The notes under the pieces were generated by a model. That model saw only the letters and a program-made list of their open reading frames with translations, ran no database searches and was not told where the DNA came from. A program made the translations under genes and the position numbers. Positions 1 through 6,815 of a stretch of DNA of 7,723 nt are shown here, in pieces. Origin of the DNA: Cytophagales bacterium (lineage in GTDB: Bacteria > Bacteroidota > Bacteroidia > Cytophagales > Cyclobacteriaceae); contig JAHEMU010000118.1 in assembly GCA_024643485.1 (NCBI GenBank), positions 1 through 7,723 of the forward strand. The letters run 5' to 3'. Each line of letters opens with the position of its first letter. Position 1 is the stretch's first letter.

Positions 1-810
1 GTCATTGGAAACCAAGGAGCGCAGTTTTCAGCAGGCGCCAATTTGGCGATGGTATTTATGTATGCCATCGAACAGGAATATGATGAAATTGATTTCATGA
101 TTCGTCATTTCCAAAACACCATGATGCGGGTGAAGTACAGCAGTATCCCTGTGGTGGTAGCTCCTCATGGACTAACATTGGGAGGTGGCTGTGAAATGTC
201 ACTTCATGCTGATGTGATTCAAGCTGCGGCAGAAACCTATATTGGTTTGGTGGAAGTTGGAGTAGGTCTCGTTCCAGGCGGTGGAGGAACAAAAGAACTT
301 ACAAAACGAGTTTCTGATGCCATCGAAGCCGGTGACGTTGAGTTAAATGCCTTGCAAAATGCGTTTATGAACATCGCGACAGCAAAAGTTGCAACCAGCG
401 CACATGAAGCATACGAAATGAATATCATGCAGCAGAAAGATAGAATTTCCGTAAACAGAGACCGCCAATTAGCAGATGCTAAACAAGCGGTACTTGATCT
501 ATCTTTTGGTGGTTATTCACGTCCAATTGAATCCAATAAAATTAAAGTTCAAGGTAGAACAGGTATGGCCATGTTTATGGCAGGCCTTAATGGTATGCAA
601 ATGGGAAATTATGTTTCTGAACACGATGTGAAGATTGCCCGTTGGATTGCCAATATCATGTGTGGTGGAGATCTTTCCTACCCTCAATTCGTTTCGGAAC
701 AGTATCTGCTTGACCTCGAAAGGGAAGCATTCCTTTCTTTATTGGGAGAGAAAAAGACACTGGAAAGAATACAGTCTATTTTACAAGGTGGTAAACCGTT
801 AAGAAATTGA
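1..810 (+). CDS. 3-hydroxyacyl-CoA dehydrogenase/enoyl-CoA hydratase fusion, C-terminal hydratase part (5' end outside window)
   Basis: The reading frame is open from base 1 to the TGA at 808-810, so the gene begins upstream and 269 residues are visible. This is the crotonase (enoyl-CoA hydratase) part, which adds water to trans-2-enoyl-CoA in beta-oxidation. Visible landmarks are the oxyanion-hole segment QGAQFSAGAN (residues 6-15), LGGGCE with a glutamate at visible residue 65, and VEVGVGLVPGGGGT with a glutamate at residue 85. The two glutamates are 20 residues apart, the same spacing as catalytic E144/E164 of rat mitochondrial hydratase, so the active site looks intact. The C-terminal end (LDLEREAFLSL, then TLERIQ and KPLRN) is typical, as I recall it, of the roughly 800-aa Bacteroidota proteins with an NAD-binding 3-hydroxyacyl-CoA dehydrogenase N-terminus and a C-terminal hydratase. 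That N-terminal half is inferred, not seen. The thiolase gene follows almost directly, as expected for a fad operon. An internal ATG at 49 is not the real start, because conserved domain sequence lies upstream of it. Confidence 0.93.
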   Translation, partial: VIGNQGAQFSAGANLAMVFMYAIEQEYDEIDFMIRHFQNTMMRVKYSSIPVVVAPHGLTLGGGCEMSLHADVIQAAAETYIGLVEVGVGLVPGGGGTKELTKRVSDAIEAGDVELNALQNAFMNIATAKVATSAHEAYEMNIMQQKDRISVNRDRQLADAKQAVLDLSFGGYSRPIESNKIKVQGRTGMAMFMAGLNGMQMGNYVSEHDVKIARWIANIMCGGDLSYPQFVSEQYLLDLEREAFLSLLGEKKTLERIQSILQGGKPLRN

Positions 811-818
811 TAAAAAAT

Positions 819-2000
819 ATGAGTGCTATGGATGCATATGTAGTAAAAGGATATAGAACTGCGGTTGGAAAATCGGGTCGAGGTGGATTTAGATTTACCC
901 GCCCAGATGATTTGGCAGCAGACGTGATTAAGCACCTGGTGGCAAGTGTGCCAGGATTAGAGCCAGCGATGATCGATGATGTTATTGTTGGAAATGCCGT
1001 TCAGGAGGCGGAACAAGGAATGCAAATGGGAAGAATGATTTCCCTCCTCGCATTGGGAGAAGATACCCCAGGAATGGTGATTAACCGATACTGTGGGTCT
1101 GGTCTTGAAGCCATCGCAATTGCTTCTGCAAAAATCCGAAGTGGTATGGCCGAGATCATCGTTGCAGGTGGTACCGAAAGCATGTCGATGGTTCCTATCA
1201 TGGGTTATAAAACGGCCTTGAATTATACTATAGCGAAGGATTCCCCAACCTATTATACTAGCATGGGGCTTACTGCGGAACAAGTGGCTAAACAATATAA
1301 AATTTCTCGAGAAGATCAAGATGCATTTTCCTATAGGTCTCATATGAGAGCCGCAGCCGCTATTAAGGAAGGTAGATTTAAGGATGAAATTTTGCCAATA
1401 ACGGTGAATGAGGTGTATATGGACGAAAATATGCGCAAAAAAACACGAGAATATGTGGTGGATACGGATGAAGGTGTGAGAACAGATACAACAGTCGAAG
1501 CACTAGCAAGATTACGTCCTGTTTTTGCCATGGGCGGATCAGTAACGGCTGGGAATTCATCACAAACTTCTGATGGAGCGGCTTTTGTCCTTGTGATGTC
1601 TGAAAAGAAAATGAAAGAACTGGGCCTCGAGCCTGTGGCCAGAATGGTAAGCTATGCAGTGGCAGGAGTAGATCCGCGAATTATGGGAATAGGACCTGTA
1701 AAAGCTATTCCAAAGGCATTAGGACTTGCTGGTTTAACATTAAACGACATTCAACAAATCGAACTCAATGAAGCTTTTGCGGCTCAATCGATCGCAGTTG
1801 TTAGAGAATTGGGTTTGAACGAAGAAATGGTAAATGTTAACGGTGGAGCGATTGCGTTGGGTCACCCACTGGGGTGCTCAGGAGCCAAGCTTTCCATTCA
1901 ACTTTTCAATGAAATGAAAAGAAGAAACCAAAAATATGGCATTGTTACCGCCTGTGTTGGTGGAGGACAAGGTGTAGCCGGAATTTATGAAGTATTTTGA
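819..2000 (+). CDS. fadA: Acetyl-CoA acyltransferase (3-ketoacyl-CoA thiolase)
   Basis: Thiolase that cleaves 3-ketoacyl-CoA with CoA to acetyl-CoA and a shortened acyl-CoA, the last step of each beta-oxidation round, in the cytoplasm. From the ATG at 819 it is 393 aa, the usual length. The acyl-accepting cysteine is Cys92 in NRYCGSG, the acid/base histidine is His349 in GHPLGCSGA, and the second active-site cysteine is Cys379 in CVGGGQG. NEAFAAQS is also present, so the full catalytic set is there. The start is uncertain. A TTG at 807 overlaps the upstream TGA (TTGA, 807-810), ATG 819 has an A-rich run just before it, and ATG 828 gives the most family-like N-terminus (MDAYVVKGYRTAVGKS). I chose 819. 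It lies 8 bases after the hydratase gene and 25 before the acyl-CoA dehydrogenase, so co-transcription is likely. The fadA/fadI naming is by function; a related acetyl-CoA acetyltransferase cannot be excluded. Confidence 0.93.
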   Translation: MSAMDAYVVKGYRTAVGKSGRGGFRFTRPDDLAADVIKHLVASVPGLEPAMIDDVIVGNAVQEAEQGMQMGRMISLLALGEDTPGMVINRYCGSGLEAIAIASAKIRSGMAEIIVAGGTESMSMVPIMGYKTALNYTIAKDSPTYYTSMGLTAEQVAKQYKISREDQDAFSYRSHMRAAAAIKEGRFKDEILPITVNEVYMDENMRKKTREYVVDTDEGVRTDTTVEALARLRPVFAMGGSVTAGNSSQTSDGAAFVLVMSEKKMKELGLEPVARMVSYAVAGVDPRIMGIGPVKAIPKALGLAGLTLNDIQQIELNEAFAAQSIAVVRELGLNEEMVNVNGGAIALGHPLGCSGAKLSIQLFNEMKRRNQKYGIVTACVGGGQGVAGIYEVF

Positions 2001-2025
2001 TCAACTAGATTAATAAAAAAAGACA

Positions 2026-3801
2026 ATGAAAAAAGGTGGAGAATTTTTAATAAAAGAAACTAAAGCACAGGATATCTTTATTCCCGAAGAATATTCTGAA
2101 GAACAAATGATGATTCGGCAAACATGCTCGGATTTTCTGGATCAAGAAGTGTATCCCAATGTGGATGAATTGGATTCCATGAAAAATCTGAATTTGATGC
2201 CGTCAATTCTAGATAAAGCAGGTCAGCTTGGTTTATTGGGTACGTCTGTACCAGAACAATACGGTGGATTTGGTATGAATTTCAATACTACCATGCTGGT
2301 TTCAGAAGTGACCGGCGCAGGCTATTCATTTGCTGTTGCACTAAGTGCTCATACAGGTATTGGAACACTTCCTATTTTGTATTATGGAAATGAAGATCAG
2401 AAATCGAAGTATTTACCTAAGCTATCAACTGGAGAATGGAAAGCGGCTTATTGCTTAACCGAACCTGATAGTGGTTCAGATGCCAATTCTGGTAAAACAA
2501 AAGCTACTCTATCTGCCGATGGAAAGCATTACATGGTCACTGGCCAGAAAATGTGGATAACAAACGGTGGTTTCGCAGATCTCTTTATCGTTTTTGCTAA
2601 AATTGGAGATGATAAAAACTTATCTGCTTTTATCGTTGAAAAATCATTCGGTGGAATCACCATGAATGAAGAAGAAAAGAAAATGGGTATCAAGGGTTCT
2701 TCTACTCGCCAGATTTTCTTTAATGATTGCCCCGTTCCTGTAGAGAATTTACTGTCAACGCGAGAAAATGGATTTAAAATAGCAGTGAATATTTTAAATG
2801 TTGGTAGAATTAAATTAGCCGCCGCTGCGATTGGAGCTTGTAAAAAAGTGACTGAAAGAGGGGTGAATTATGCCAATGAAAGAAAACAATTCGGCCAACC
2901 TATTTCAAGTTTTGGTGCAATAAAGGCGAAAATAGCTGAAATGACCATCCGTACTTTTGTGTCAGAATCAGCTTGTTACCGAGCAGGACAGGATATTGAT
3001 GATACCTATGATGCGTTGGTAAAAGGTGGAACTCCTCCAGCTGAAGCGCGATTGAAATCGTTGGAAGAATACGCAATTGAGTGTGCCATTATGAAAGTAC
3101 ACGGTTCAGAAGTGCTAGATTTTGTTACTGATGAAGGTGTTCAAATATTAGGAGGAATGGGTTATTCCGCAGATGGTCCGATGGAAAGAGCCTATCGAGA
3201 TAGCCGAATTAATCGAATATTTGAAGGTACAAACGAGATTAATCGATTATTAACTATCGACATGTTGTTAAAACGAGCGATGAAAGGCCGTTTAGATTTA
3301 ATGTCACCAGCAATGGCCGTTCAAAAAGAGTTGACTTCCATTCCTGATTTCAATACCGTGACATCTGATGAATTATTTTTCGAAGAGAAAAAGGTGTTGG
3401 CTAATTTGAAAAAAGCTGGCTTGATGGTAGCAGGTGCCGCCATTCAAAAATTGATGCAGAAGTTATCCCATGAACAGGAGATTTTGATGAATTTGGCAGA
3501 TATGCTAATTGAAGGATATGCTGCTGAATCTGCTCTTTTGAGAGTAGAAAAATTAGTGGGAATGCGTGGAGAAGAAGCTTGTGCGATTCAAAAAGATATG
3601 GCAACAATATACCTATATGAAGCCGTTGAAAAAGCAACTTGGGCCGGAAAACAAGCGATATACTCCTTCGCTGAAGGGGACGAACAACGTATGCTTTTGA
3701 TGGGTCTTAAACGATTTACTAAAATGCAACCTTTCAATTTGAAAGAAGCGAGAAGACGGGTTGCGGACCATGTAATAGCAAAAAATGTCTATCCTTTTTA
3801 A
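2026..3801 (+). CDS. Acyl-CoA dehydrogenase, long form with C-terminal extension
   Basis: FAD-dependent enzyme that makes the first alpha,beta double bond in acyl-CoA during beta-oxidation, passing electrons to an electron-transfer flavoprotein (ETF genes are not in this window). Family signatures are CLTEPDSGSDA (residues 143-153), VTGQKMWITNGG, GIKGSSTRQIFF and RKQFGQPI. RIFEGTNEINR contains Glu400, which aligns with the catalytic base of the MCAD/VLCAD group. The N-terminal KGGEFLIKET, followed by FIPEE, is as I recall standard in Bacteroidota homologues and supports the ATG at 2026. At 591 aa it is about 200 residues longer than the classical 380-aa dehydrogenase. Residues beyond about 420 form an extra, largely helical region like the C-terminal domain of VLCAD/ACAD9. 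A long-chain acyl preference is plausible but inferred. It is the third gene of the fad run, and its TAA overlaps the stop codon of the opposing lytic transglycosylase gene. Confidence 0.95.
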   Translation: MKKGGEFLIKETKAQDIFIPEEYSEEQMMIRQTCSDFLDQEVYPNVDELDSMKNLNLMPSILDKAGQLGLLGTSVPEQYGGFGMNFNTTMLVSEVTGAGYSFAVALSAHTGIGTLPILYYGNEDQKSKYLPKLSTGEWKAAYCLTEPDSGSDANSGKTKATLSADGKHYMVTGQKMWITNGGFADLFIVFAKIGDDKNLSAFIVEKSFGGITMNEEEKKMGIKGSSTRQIFFNDCPVPVENLLSTRENGFKIAVNILNVGRIKLAAAAIGACKKVTERGVNYANERKQFGQPISSFGAIKAKIAEMTIRTFVSESACYRAGQDIDDTYDALVKGGTPPAEARLKSLEEYAIECAIMKVHGSEVLDFVTDEGVQILGGMGYSADGPMERAYRDSRINRIFEGTNEINRLLTIDMLLKRAMKGRLDLMSPAMAVQKELTSIPDFNTVTSDELFFEEKKVLANLKKAGLMVAGAAIQKLMQKLSHEQEILMNLADMLIEGYAAESALLRVEKLVGMRGEEACAIQKDMATIYLYEAVEKATWAGKQAIYSFAEGDEQRMLLMGLKRFTKMQPFNLKEARRRVADHVIAKNVYPF

Positions 3802-4721
3802 GGGTTTACCGGGATAGCAATTTCATAACTACGCCCCTGTGCAACGGTCAGTTTATCTGATCTTAGCCAGGGGTTATGTCTTTTTAACAATAGGTAATTA
3901 ATGCCTTGATCCTTCGCCCAAGTTTTTAACTCTGGTATAGATTCAGTAACAACCACCTGCTTCACCGCCTCCACCGGATACATATGCTCTTTAGAAACAT
4001 AAATTCCGTATTTCTCAGGGTTCGAGAAAATTTCCTTTGTGGCTAAAATTCGATATACATATCGCGAGCCTTCCTCCCCTTGATATACATCGTAATAGTT
4101 TTCCATTCCTTGAGTTTCCATTGATTTATTAAAGCCGCTCATCCCTCGGTTATAAGAAGCGGCCACATTGGTCCAATTACCAAATTTGCGATAGGAATTT
4201 TTTAGGTATTGCGTCGCCGCAATGGTCGACTTTATAGGATGGTAACGCTCGTCTACTTCATTGTTAATCTCTAGTCCGTATTCCTCTGCGGTGGGTTTCA
4301 TAAATTGCCAAAACCCAACCGCCCCAGAAGGGCTAACCTCGTTCATAAGACGGCTTTCAATAACAGCAACATACTTGAAATCATCTGGAATTCCATTTGC
4401 CGAAAGGATTTCACTGATTTGTCCAAGCCAACGATTCCCATTTTTAAGAAGAAGAATGGTATTATTTAACCAATACGTATTTATTAACAGTTCGCGGTCT
4501 AACAATTCGCGAACATGTGTTTTTTCCAATGGTGCTGCCTCTCCACAAAAGTCTATATTTTCCGGTAATGGCCAGCTCTTAGCGCTGATAAAATCAGTCC
4601 CTGAATTGATTTGAGTAATGGTTTTTACCGGTGGAACTGGTGCATCTTCACTTGTTTTAACCGCGATAAAGGAAGCGGTTAATACGGCAACTAAAGAAAG
4701 GGTAAGACTGATGTATTTCAT
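3798..4721 (-). CDS. Lytic transglycosylase, SLT/GH23 family (MltD-like), exported
   Basis: Probable murein lytic transglycosylase that cuts the glycan strand of peptidoglycan to a 1,6-anhydroMurNAc end, acting in the periplasm. Residues 1-20 (Lys3, then a hydrophobic run LTLSLVAVLTASFIA) form a signal peptide or N-terminal anchor. There is no lipobox cysteine, so it does not look like a lipoprotein. The SLT domain spans about residues 105-235. It holds the catalytic glutamate Glu122 in VAVIESRL, then SGAVGFWQFM (132-141), a KPTAEEYGL motif and AASYNRG (187-193), all typical of the MltD-type group. The C-terminal part (about 258-305: SIPELKTWAKDQGINY, then LLKRHNPWL) resembles the degenerate LysM-like tail seen in Bacteroidota relatives. 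At 307 aa it is much shorter than E. coli MltD (about 450 aa) and lacks clear full LysM repeats. It is the last gene of the minus-strand operon, starting 3 bases after the LOG gene stops. Confidence 0.92.
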   Translation of the reverse strand: MKYISLTLSLVAVLTASFIAVKTSEDAPVPPVKTITQINSGTDFISAKSWPLPENIDFCGEAAPLEKTHVRELLDRELLINTYWLNNTILLLKNGNRWLGQISEILSANGIPDDFKYVAVIESRLMNEVSPSGAVGFWQFMKPTAEEYGLEINNEVDERYHPIKSTIAATQYLKNSYRKFGNWTNVAASYNRGMSGFNKSMETQGMENYYDVYQGEEGSRYVYRILATKEIFSNPEKYGIYVSKEHMYPVEAVKQVVVTESIPELKTWAKDQGINYLLLKRHNPWLRSDKLTVAQGRSYEIAIPVNP

Positions 4722-4724
4722 GAC

Positions 4725-5435
4725 TTAGAAATTTGGAGATAATAGATACTTGCTATAGAATTCGTCAATATATTGAACGGCTTCTTCAGGGGAATCTGCA
4801 ATATGTATAAGATCGAGATCTTCAGGGCTAATTTTACCGTGAGCCAGCATGGAGGTTTTTACCCATTCAAAAAGACCAGCCCAGAATTGGCGACCCATCA
4901 AAATGATTGGAAATCTGCCGATTTTTTTTGTTTGTATAAGAGTGACCGCTTCGAATAATTCATCTAATGTTCCGAAGCCACCTGGCATAACGATATAACC
5001 TTGACTATACCTCATAAACATCACTTTTCTAACGAAGAAATAATGGAAATTTATTAATTTATCTTGATCAATAAACGAATTACTCATCTGCTCGAAAGGT
5101 AAATCAATGTTTAATCCCACTGATTTTCCTCCTGCTTTTCGCGCTCCTTTATTTCCAGCTTCCATTATGCCGGGTCCTCCTCCAGTAATCACACCGTAGC
5201 CGTGTTTTACTAAACGTTCAGCAATATCTTCTGCCATTTTATAGTAAGGATCTGTTGGAACAGTACGCGCAGAGCCAAAAATAGAAACACAGGGTCCAAT
5301 TTTGGCCAACTTATCGAAACCTTCAACAAATTCAGCAATGACTTTGAACACCATCCAGGTGTCTTCTGTTTTTATTTCGTTCCAGTCTTTATCCTTAAAA
5401 GCGTCTTTTATTAATTTATCGTCTCCTTTTTCCAT
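4725..5435 (-). CDS. LOG-family (TIGR00730) Rossmann-fold protein, putative nucleotide 5'-monophosphate phosphoribohydrolase
   Basis: 236 aa with the hallmarks of the LOG (lysine decarboxylase-like) family. These are SIFGSAR at residues 51-57, GGGPGIMEAGN from residue 85, the Arg136-Lys137 pair, and the signature PGGFGTLDE at 151-159 (PGGxGTxxE) with Glu159. Characterised members hydrolyse nucleoside 5'-monophosphates to free base and ribose 5-phosphate. Plant and actinobacterial LOGs act on cytokinin nucleotides, and E. coli PpnN acts on purine and pyrimidine NMPs. The catalytic Arg and Glu of the family are present, so activity is likely; the substrate is not predictable. An old 'lysine decarboxylase' label would be wrong. 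Residues 1-45 form a charged extension before the Rossmann core. It sits 6 bases after the DinB-like gene and 3 before the transglycosylase, inside a four-gene operon led by mazG. Confidence 0.93.
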   Translation of the reverse strand: MEKGDDKLIKDAFKDKDWNEIKTEDTWMVFKVIAEFVEGFDKLAKIGPCVSIFGSARTVPTDPYYKMAEDIAERLVKHGYGVITGGGPGIMEAGNKGARKAGGKSVGLNIDLPFEQMSNSFIDQDKLINFHYFFVRKVMFMRYSQGYIVMPGGFGTLDELFEAVTLIQTKKIGRFPIILMGRQFWAGLFEWVKTSMLAHGKISPEDLDLIHIADSPEEAVQYIDEFYSKYLLSPNF

Positions 5436-5441
5436 ATGTTT

Positions 5442-5939
5442 TTAATCTTTGAGATATCGTTCGGCGATGATATTTCGATGGTGAATCTCATGCCCTATTA
5501 AAATTTTGCATAACTCTTCCACGCGGAATTCCACCCCCGATGCGGTTCCTGTTCTATTAAGCATTTCTTCGTTTAACGATTGAAACAAGTCAACAGTTGT
5601 GGCTCTTAAGTTGGCGAATTCATTGGTAAGTTGAAAAATACCTCTATTACCTAAATTCATTTCTGGGATATAATCGTCTTGCTCAAAACCGGATAAAGCC
5701 GTTTTGTCGTTTCTAGCAAAACGCAATATACGATAGGCGAATACACGCTCTCCATCTAGAATATGGCCTAATATCTCACGAATTGACCATTTCCCCGTAT
5801 CATACCGAAAGTTTCCCATACTTTCAGGGATTTTTCTATAGAAATCAATAGCCAAATCACCTTGTATCAAAACTTCTTGTACTAGCGTATTTCCATGATA
5901 TTGGTCGATGTATTTTTGATAGAATGATGGTATACTCAT
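5442..5939 (-). CDS. DinB/YfiT-like four-helix-bundle putative metalloprotein
   Basis: 165-aa protein matching the DinB_2/YfiT-like superfamily in length and pattern. The sequence near residue 50 (GKWSIREILGHILDGER) carries the first metal-ligand histidine, His59. The C-terminal IGHEIHHRNIIAERYL supplies His150 and His154 (or His153). Together they form the three-histidine site that usually binds Zn or Ni in this superfamily. Known relatives include bacillithiol or mycothiol S-transferases and mycothiol-dependent maleylpyruvate isomerase, but most members have no known reaction, and nothing here fixes the substrate. Despite the name, it is unrelated to DNA polymerase IV. Start ATG at 5937-5939. 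It begins 5 bases after mazG ends and stops 6 bases before the LOG gene, so it is almost certainly co-transcribed. The closest relatives I recall are the hypothetical 'DinB family protein' entries of Flavobacteria. Confidence 0.9.
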   Translation of the reverse strand: MSIPSFYQKYIDQYHGNTLVQEVLIQGDLAIDFYRKIPESMGNFRYDTGKWSIREILGHILDGERVFAYRILRFARNDKTALSGFEQDDYIPEMNLGNRGIFQLTNEFANLRATTVDLFQSLNEEMLNRTGTASGVEFRVEELCKILIGHEIHHRNIIAERYLKD

Positions 5940-5944
5940 AGTGA

Positions 5945-6742
5945 TTAATTAGTTTTAGCTTCTTGCCAATAAGCTTCCATTTCAGACAAAGAAAGTTGTG
6001 TAATGTCCTTTCCCGATTCAATTGCTTTGCGTTCAATATACTGAAATCGTTTAATAAATTTTTTGTTTGTTCGCTCAAGCGCCTCCTCGGGGTCTAGATG
6101 TATAAATCTGGAATAATTTACCAATGAAAATAATAAATCCCCAAATTCAGCCATTTTTTCCGTATTATCTAATTGATTGGCTGTAAGAGCTTCATGAAAT
6201 TCGGACATTTCTTCCTTTACTTTTTCCCATACTTGATGTTCATTTTCCCAATCGAAACCAACTCCCTTCGCTTTATCTTGAATTCGGATGGCCTTTACCA
6301 TTGCAGGTAATGAGGTTGGAACCCCTCCAAGAACAGATTTATTACCTTTTTCCTTAAGCTTAATTTTTTCCCAGTTTTCCTTTACCGCCTGCTCGTCTTC
6401 AGCCACCACATCTCCATAAATATGTGGATGACGATGAATGAGTTTATCGCATACATTGTTAAGTACGTCCGCCATGTCAAATGCTCCCTTTTCTGAGCCG
6501 ATTTTCGCATAGAAAACGTTGTGAAGCATCAAATCCCCGAGTTCTTTTTTAATTTCATCCAAATTATTTTCTAAGATAGCATCTGATAGTTCGTATGTTT
6601 CTTCAATGGTTAGATGTCGTAGCGATTCTAATGTCTGTTTTTTATCCCATGGACATTTGGCGCGCAAATCATCCATAATATCCAACAAACGGTTAAATGA
6701 ATTCAATATTTCTTTTCTTCTATTTTCAGTATTTTCTTTCAT
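5945..6742 (-). CDS. mazG: Nucleoside triphosphate pyrophosphohydrolase MazG
   Basis: MazG hydrolyses nucleoside triphosphates to NMP and pyrophosphate. It clears non-canonical or excess NTPs and, in E. coli, modulates ppGpp-linked stress survival. The 265-aa length matches full-length two-domain MazG (E. coli about 263). The N-terminal domain has CPWDKKQTLESL (residues 30-41) and the metal-binding pattern ExxE...ExxD, seen here as Glu48/Glu51 and Glu67/Asp70. The C-terminal domain repeats it with Glu178/Glu181 and Glu199/Asp202 (MAEFGDLLFSLVN). Both metal sites look complete. The linker carries HRHPHIYGDV and a KAIRIQDKAKGVGFDW motif, both characteristic of the family. ATG at 6740-6742, preceded by a 73-base divergent region. 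It is the first gene of the minus-strand operon mazG-dinB-like-LOG-transglycosylase. No neighbouring mazE/mazF toxin-antitoxin genes are present, so this is the stand-alone housekeeping type. Confidence 0.97.
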   Translation of the reverse strand: MKENTENRRKEILNSFNRLLDIMDDLRAKCPWDKKQTLESLRHLTIEETYELSDAILENNLDEIKKELGDLMLHNVFYAKIGSEKGAFDMADVLNNVCDKLIHRHPHIYGDVVAEDEQAVKENWEKIKLKEKGNKSVLGGVPTSLPAMVKAIRIQDKAKGVGFDWENEHQVWEKVKEEMSEFHEALTANQLDNTEKMAEFGDLLFSLVNYSRFIHLDPEEALERTNKKFIKRFQYIERKAIESGKDITQLSLSEMEAYWQEAKTN

Positions 6743-6767
6743 TGTAACAGAAACTTATGATTGTATA

Positions 6768-6797
6768 TTGATGTTATGAATGTAGCTATTATTTTTG
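6768..6797 (+). promoter_or_regulatory. Bacteroidota-type sigma-70 promoter for the NqrM-like gene
   Basis: A TTG at 6768-6770 is followed by exactly 19 bases and then TATTTTTG at 6790-6797, a perfect match to the Bacteroidota -33/-7 consensus (TTG, about 19-20 bases, TAnnTTTG). Transcription should begin near 6803-6805, giving a leader of only about 12 bases before the ATG at 6816. A TTG at 6795 that could extend the reading frame lies inside the -7 box, so it is not the start codon. The match is seen in the sequence; promoter activity is inferred. Confidence 0.62.
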
Positions 6798-6815
6798 CAA
6801 TATAAACGGATAGAG

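Noticed and set aside
957..1343. 128-codon minus-strand open frame inside the thiolase gene.
   Set aside because: It lies wholly antisense to a clearly conserved gene with intact catalytic motifs, and its predicted protein shows no recognisable domain. It is a shadow frame.
3789..3817. CTATCC...GGATAG dyad as a terminator for the fad operon.
   Set aside because: The stem is only 6 pairs with a 17-base loop and no following T-run on either strand. It is noted as context for the TTAA junction only.
4261..4614. 117-codon plus-strand open frame inside the transglycosylase gene.
   Set aside because: It is antisense to the conserved SLT domain and its low-complexity translation shows no family features.
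5945..6742. MazG as part of a toxin-antitoxin or phage-defence locus.
   Set aside because: No MazE/MazF, nuclease or defence gene is adjacent. The protein is a standard full-length two-domain MazG in a housekeeping operon.
6750..6780. A minus-strand promoter for mazG: TTC (6778-6780), 20 bases, TAAGTTTC (6750-6757).
   Set aside because: Both boxes have a mismatch at the key G, and the predicted start would leave almost no leader before the ATG. The match is too weak to call.
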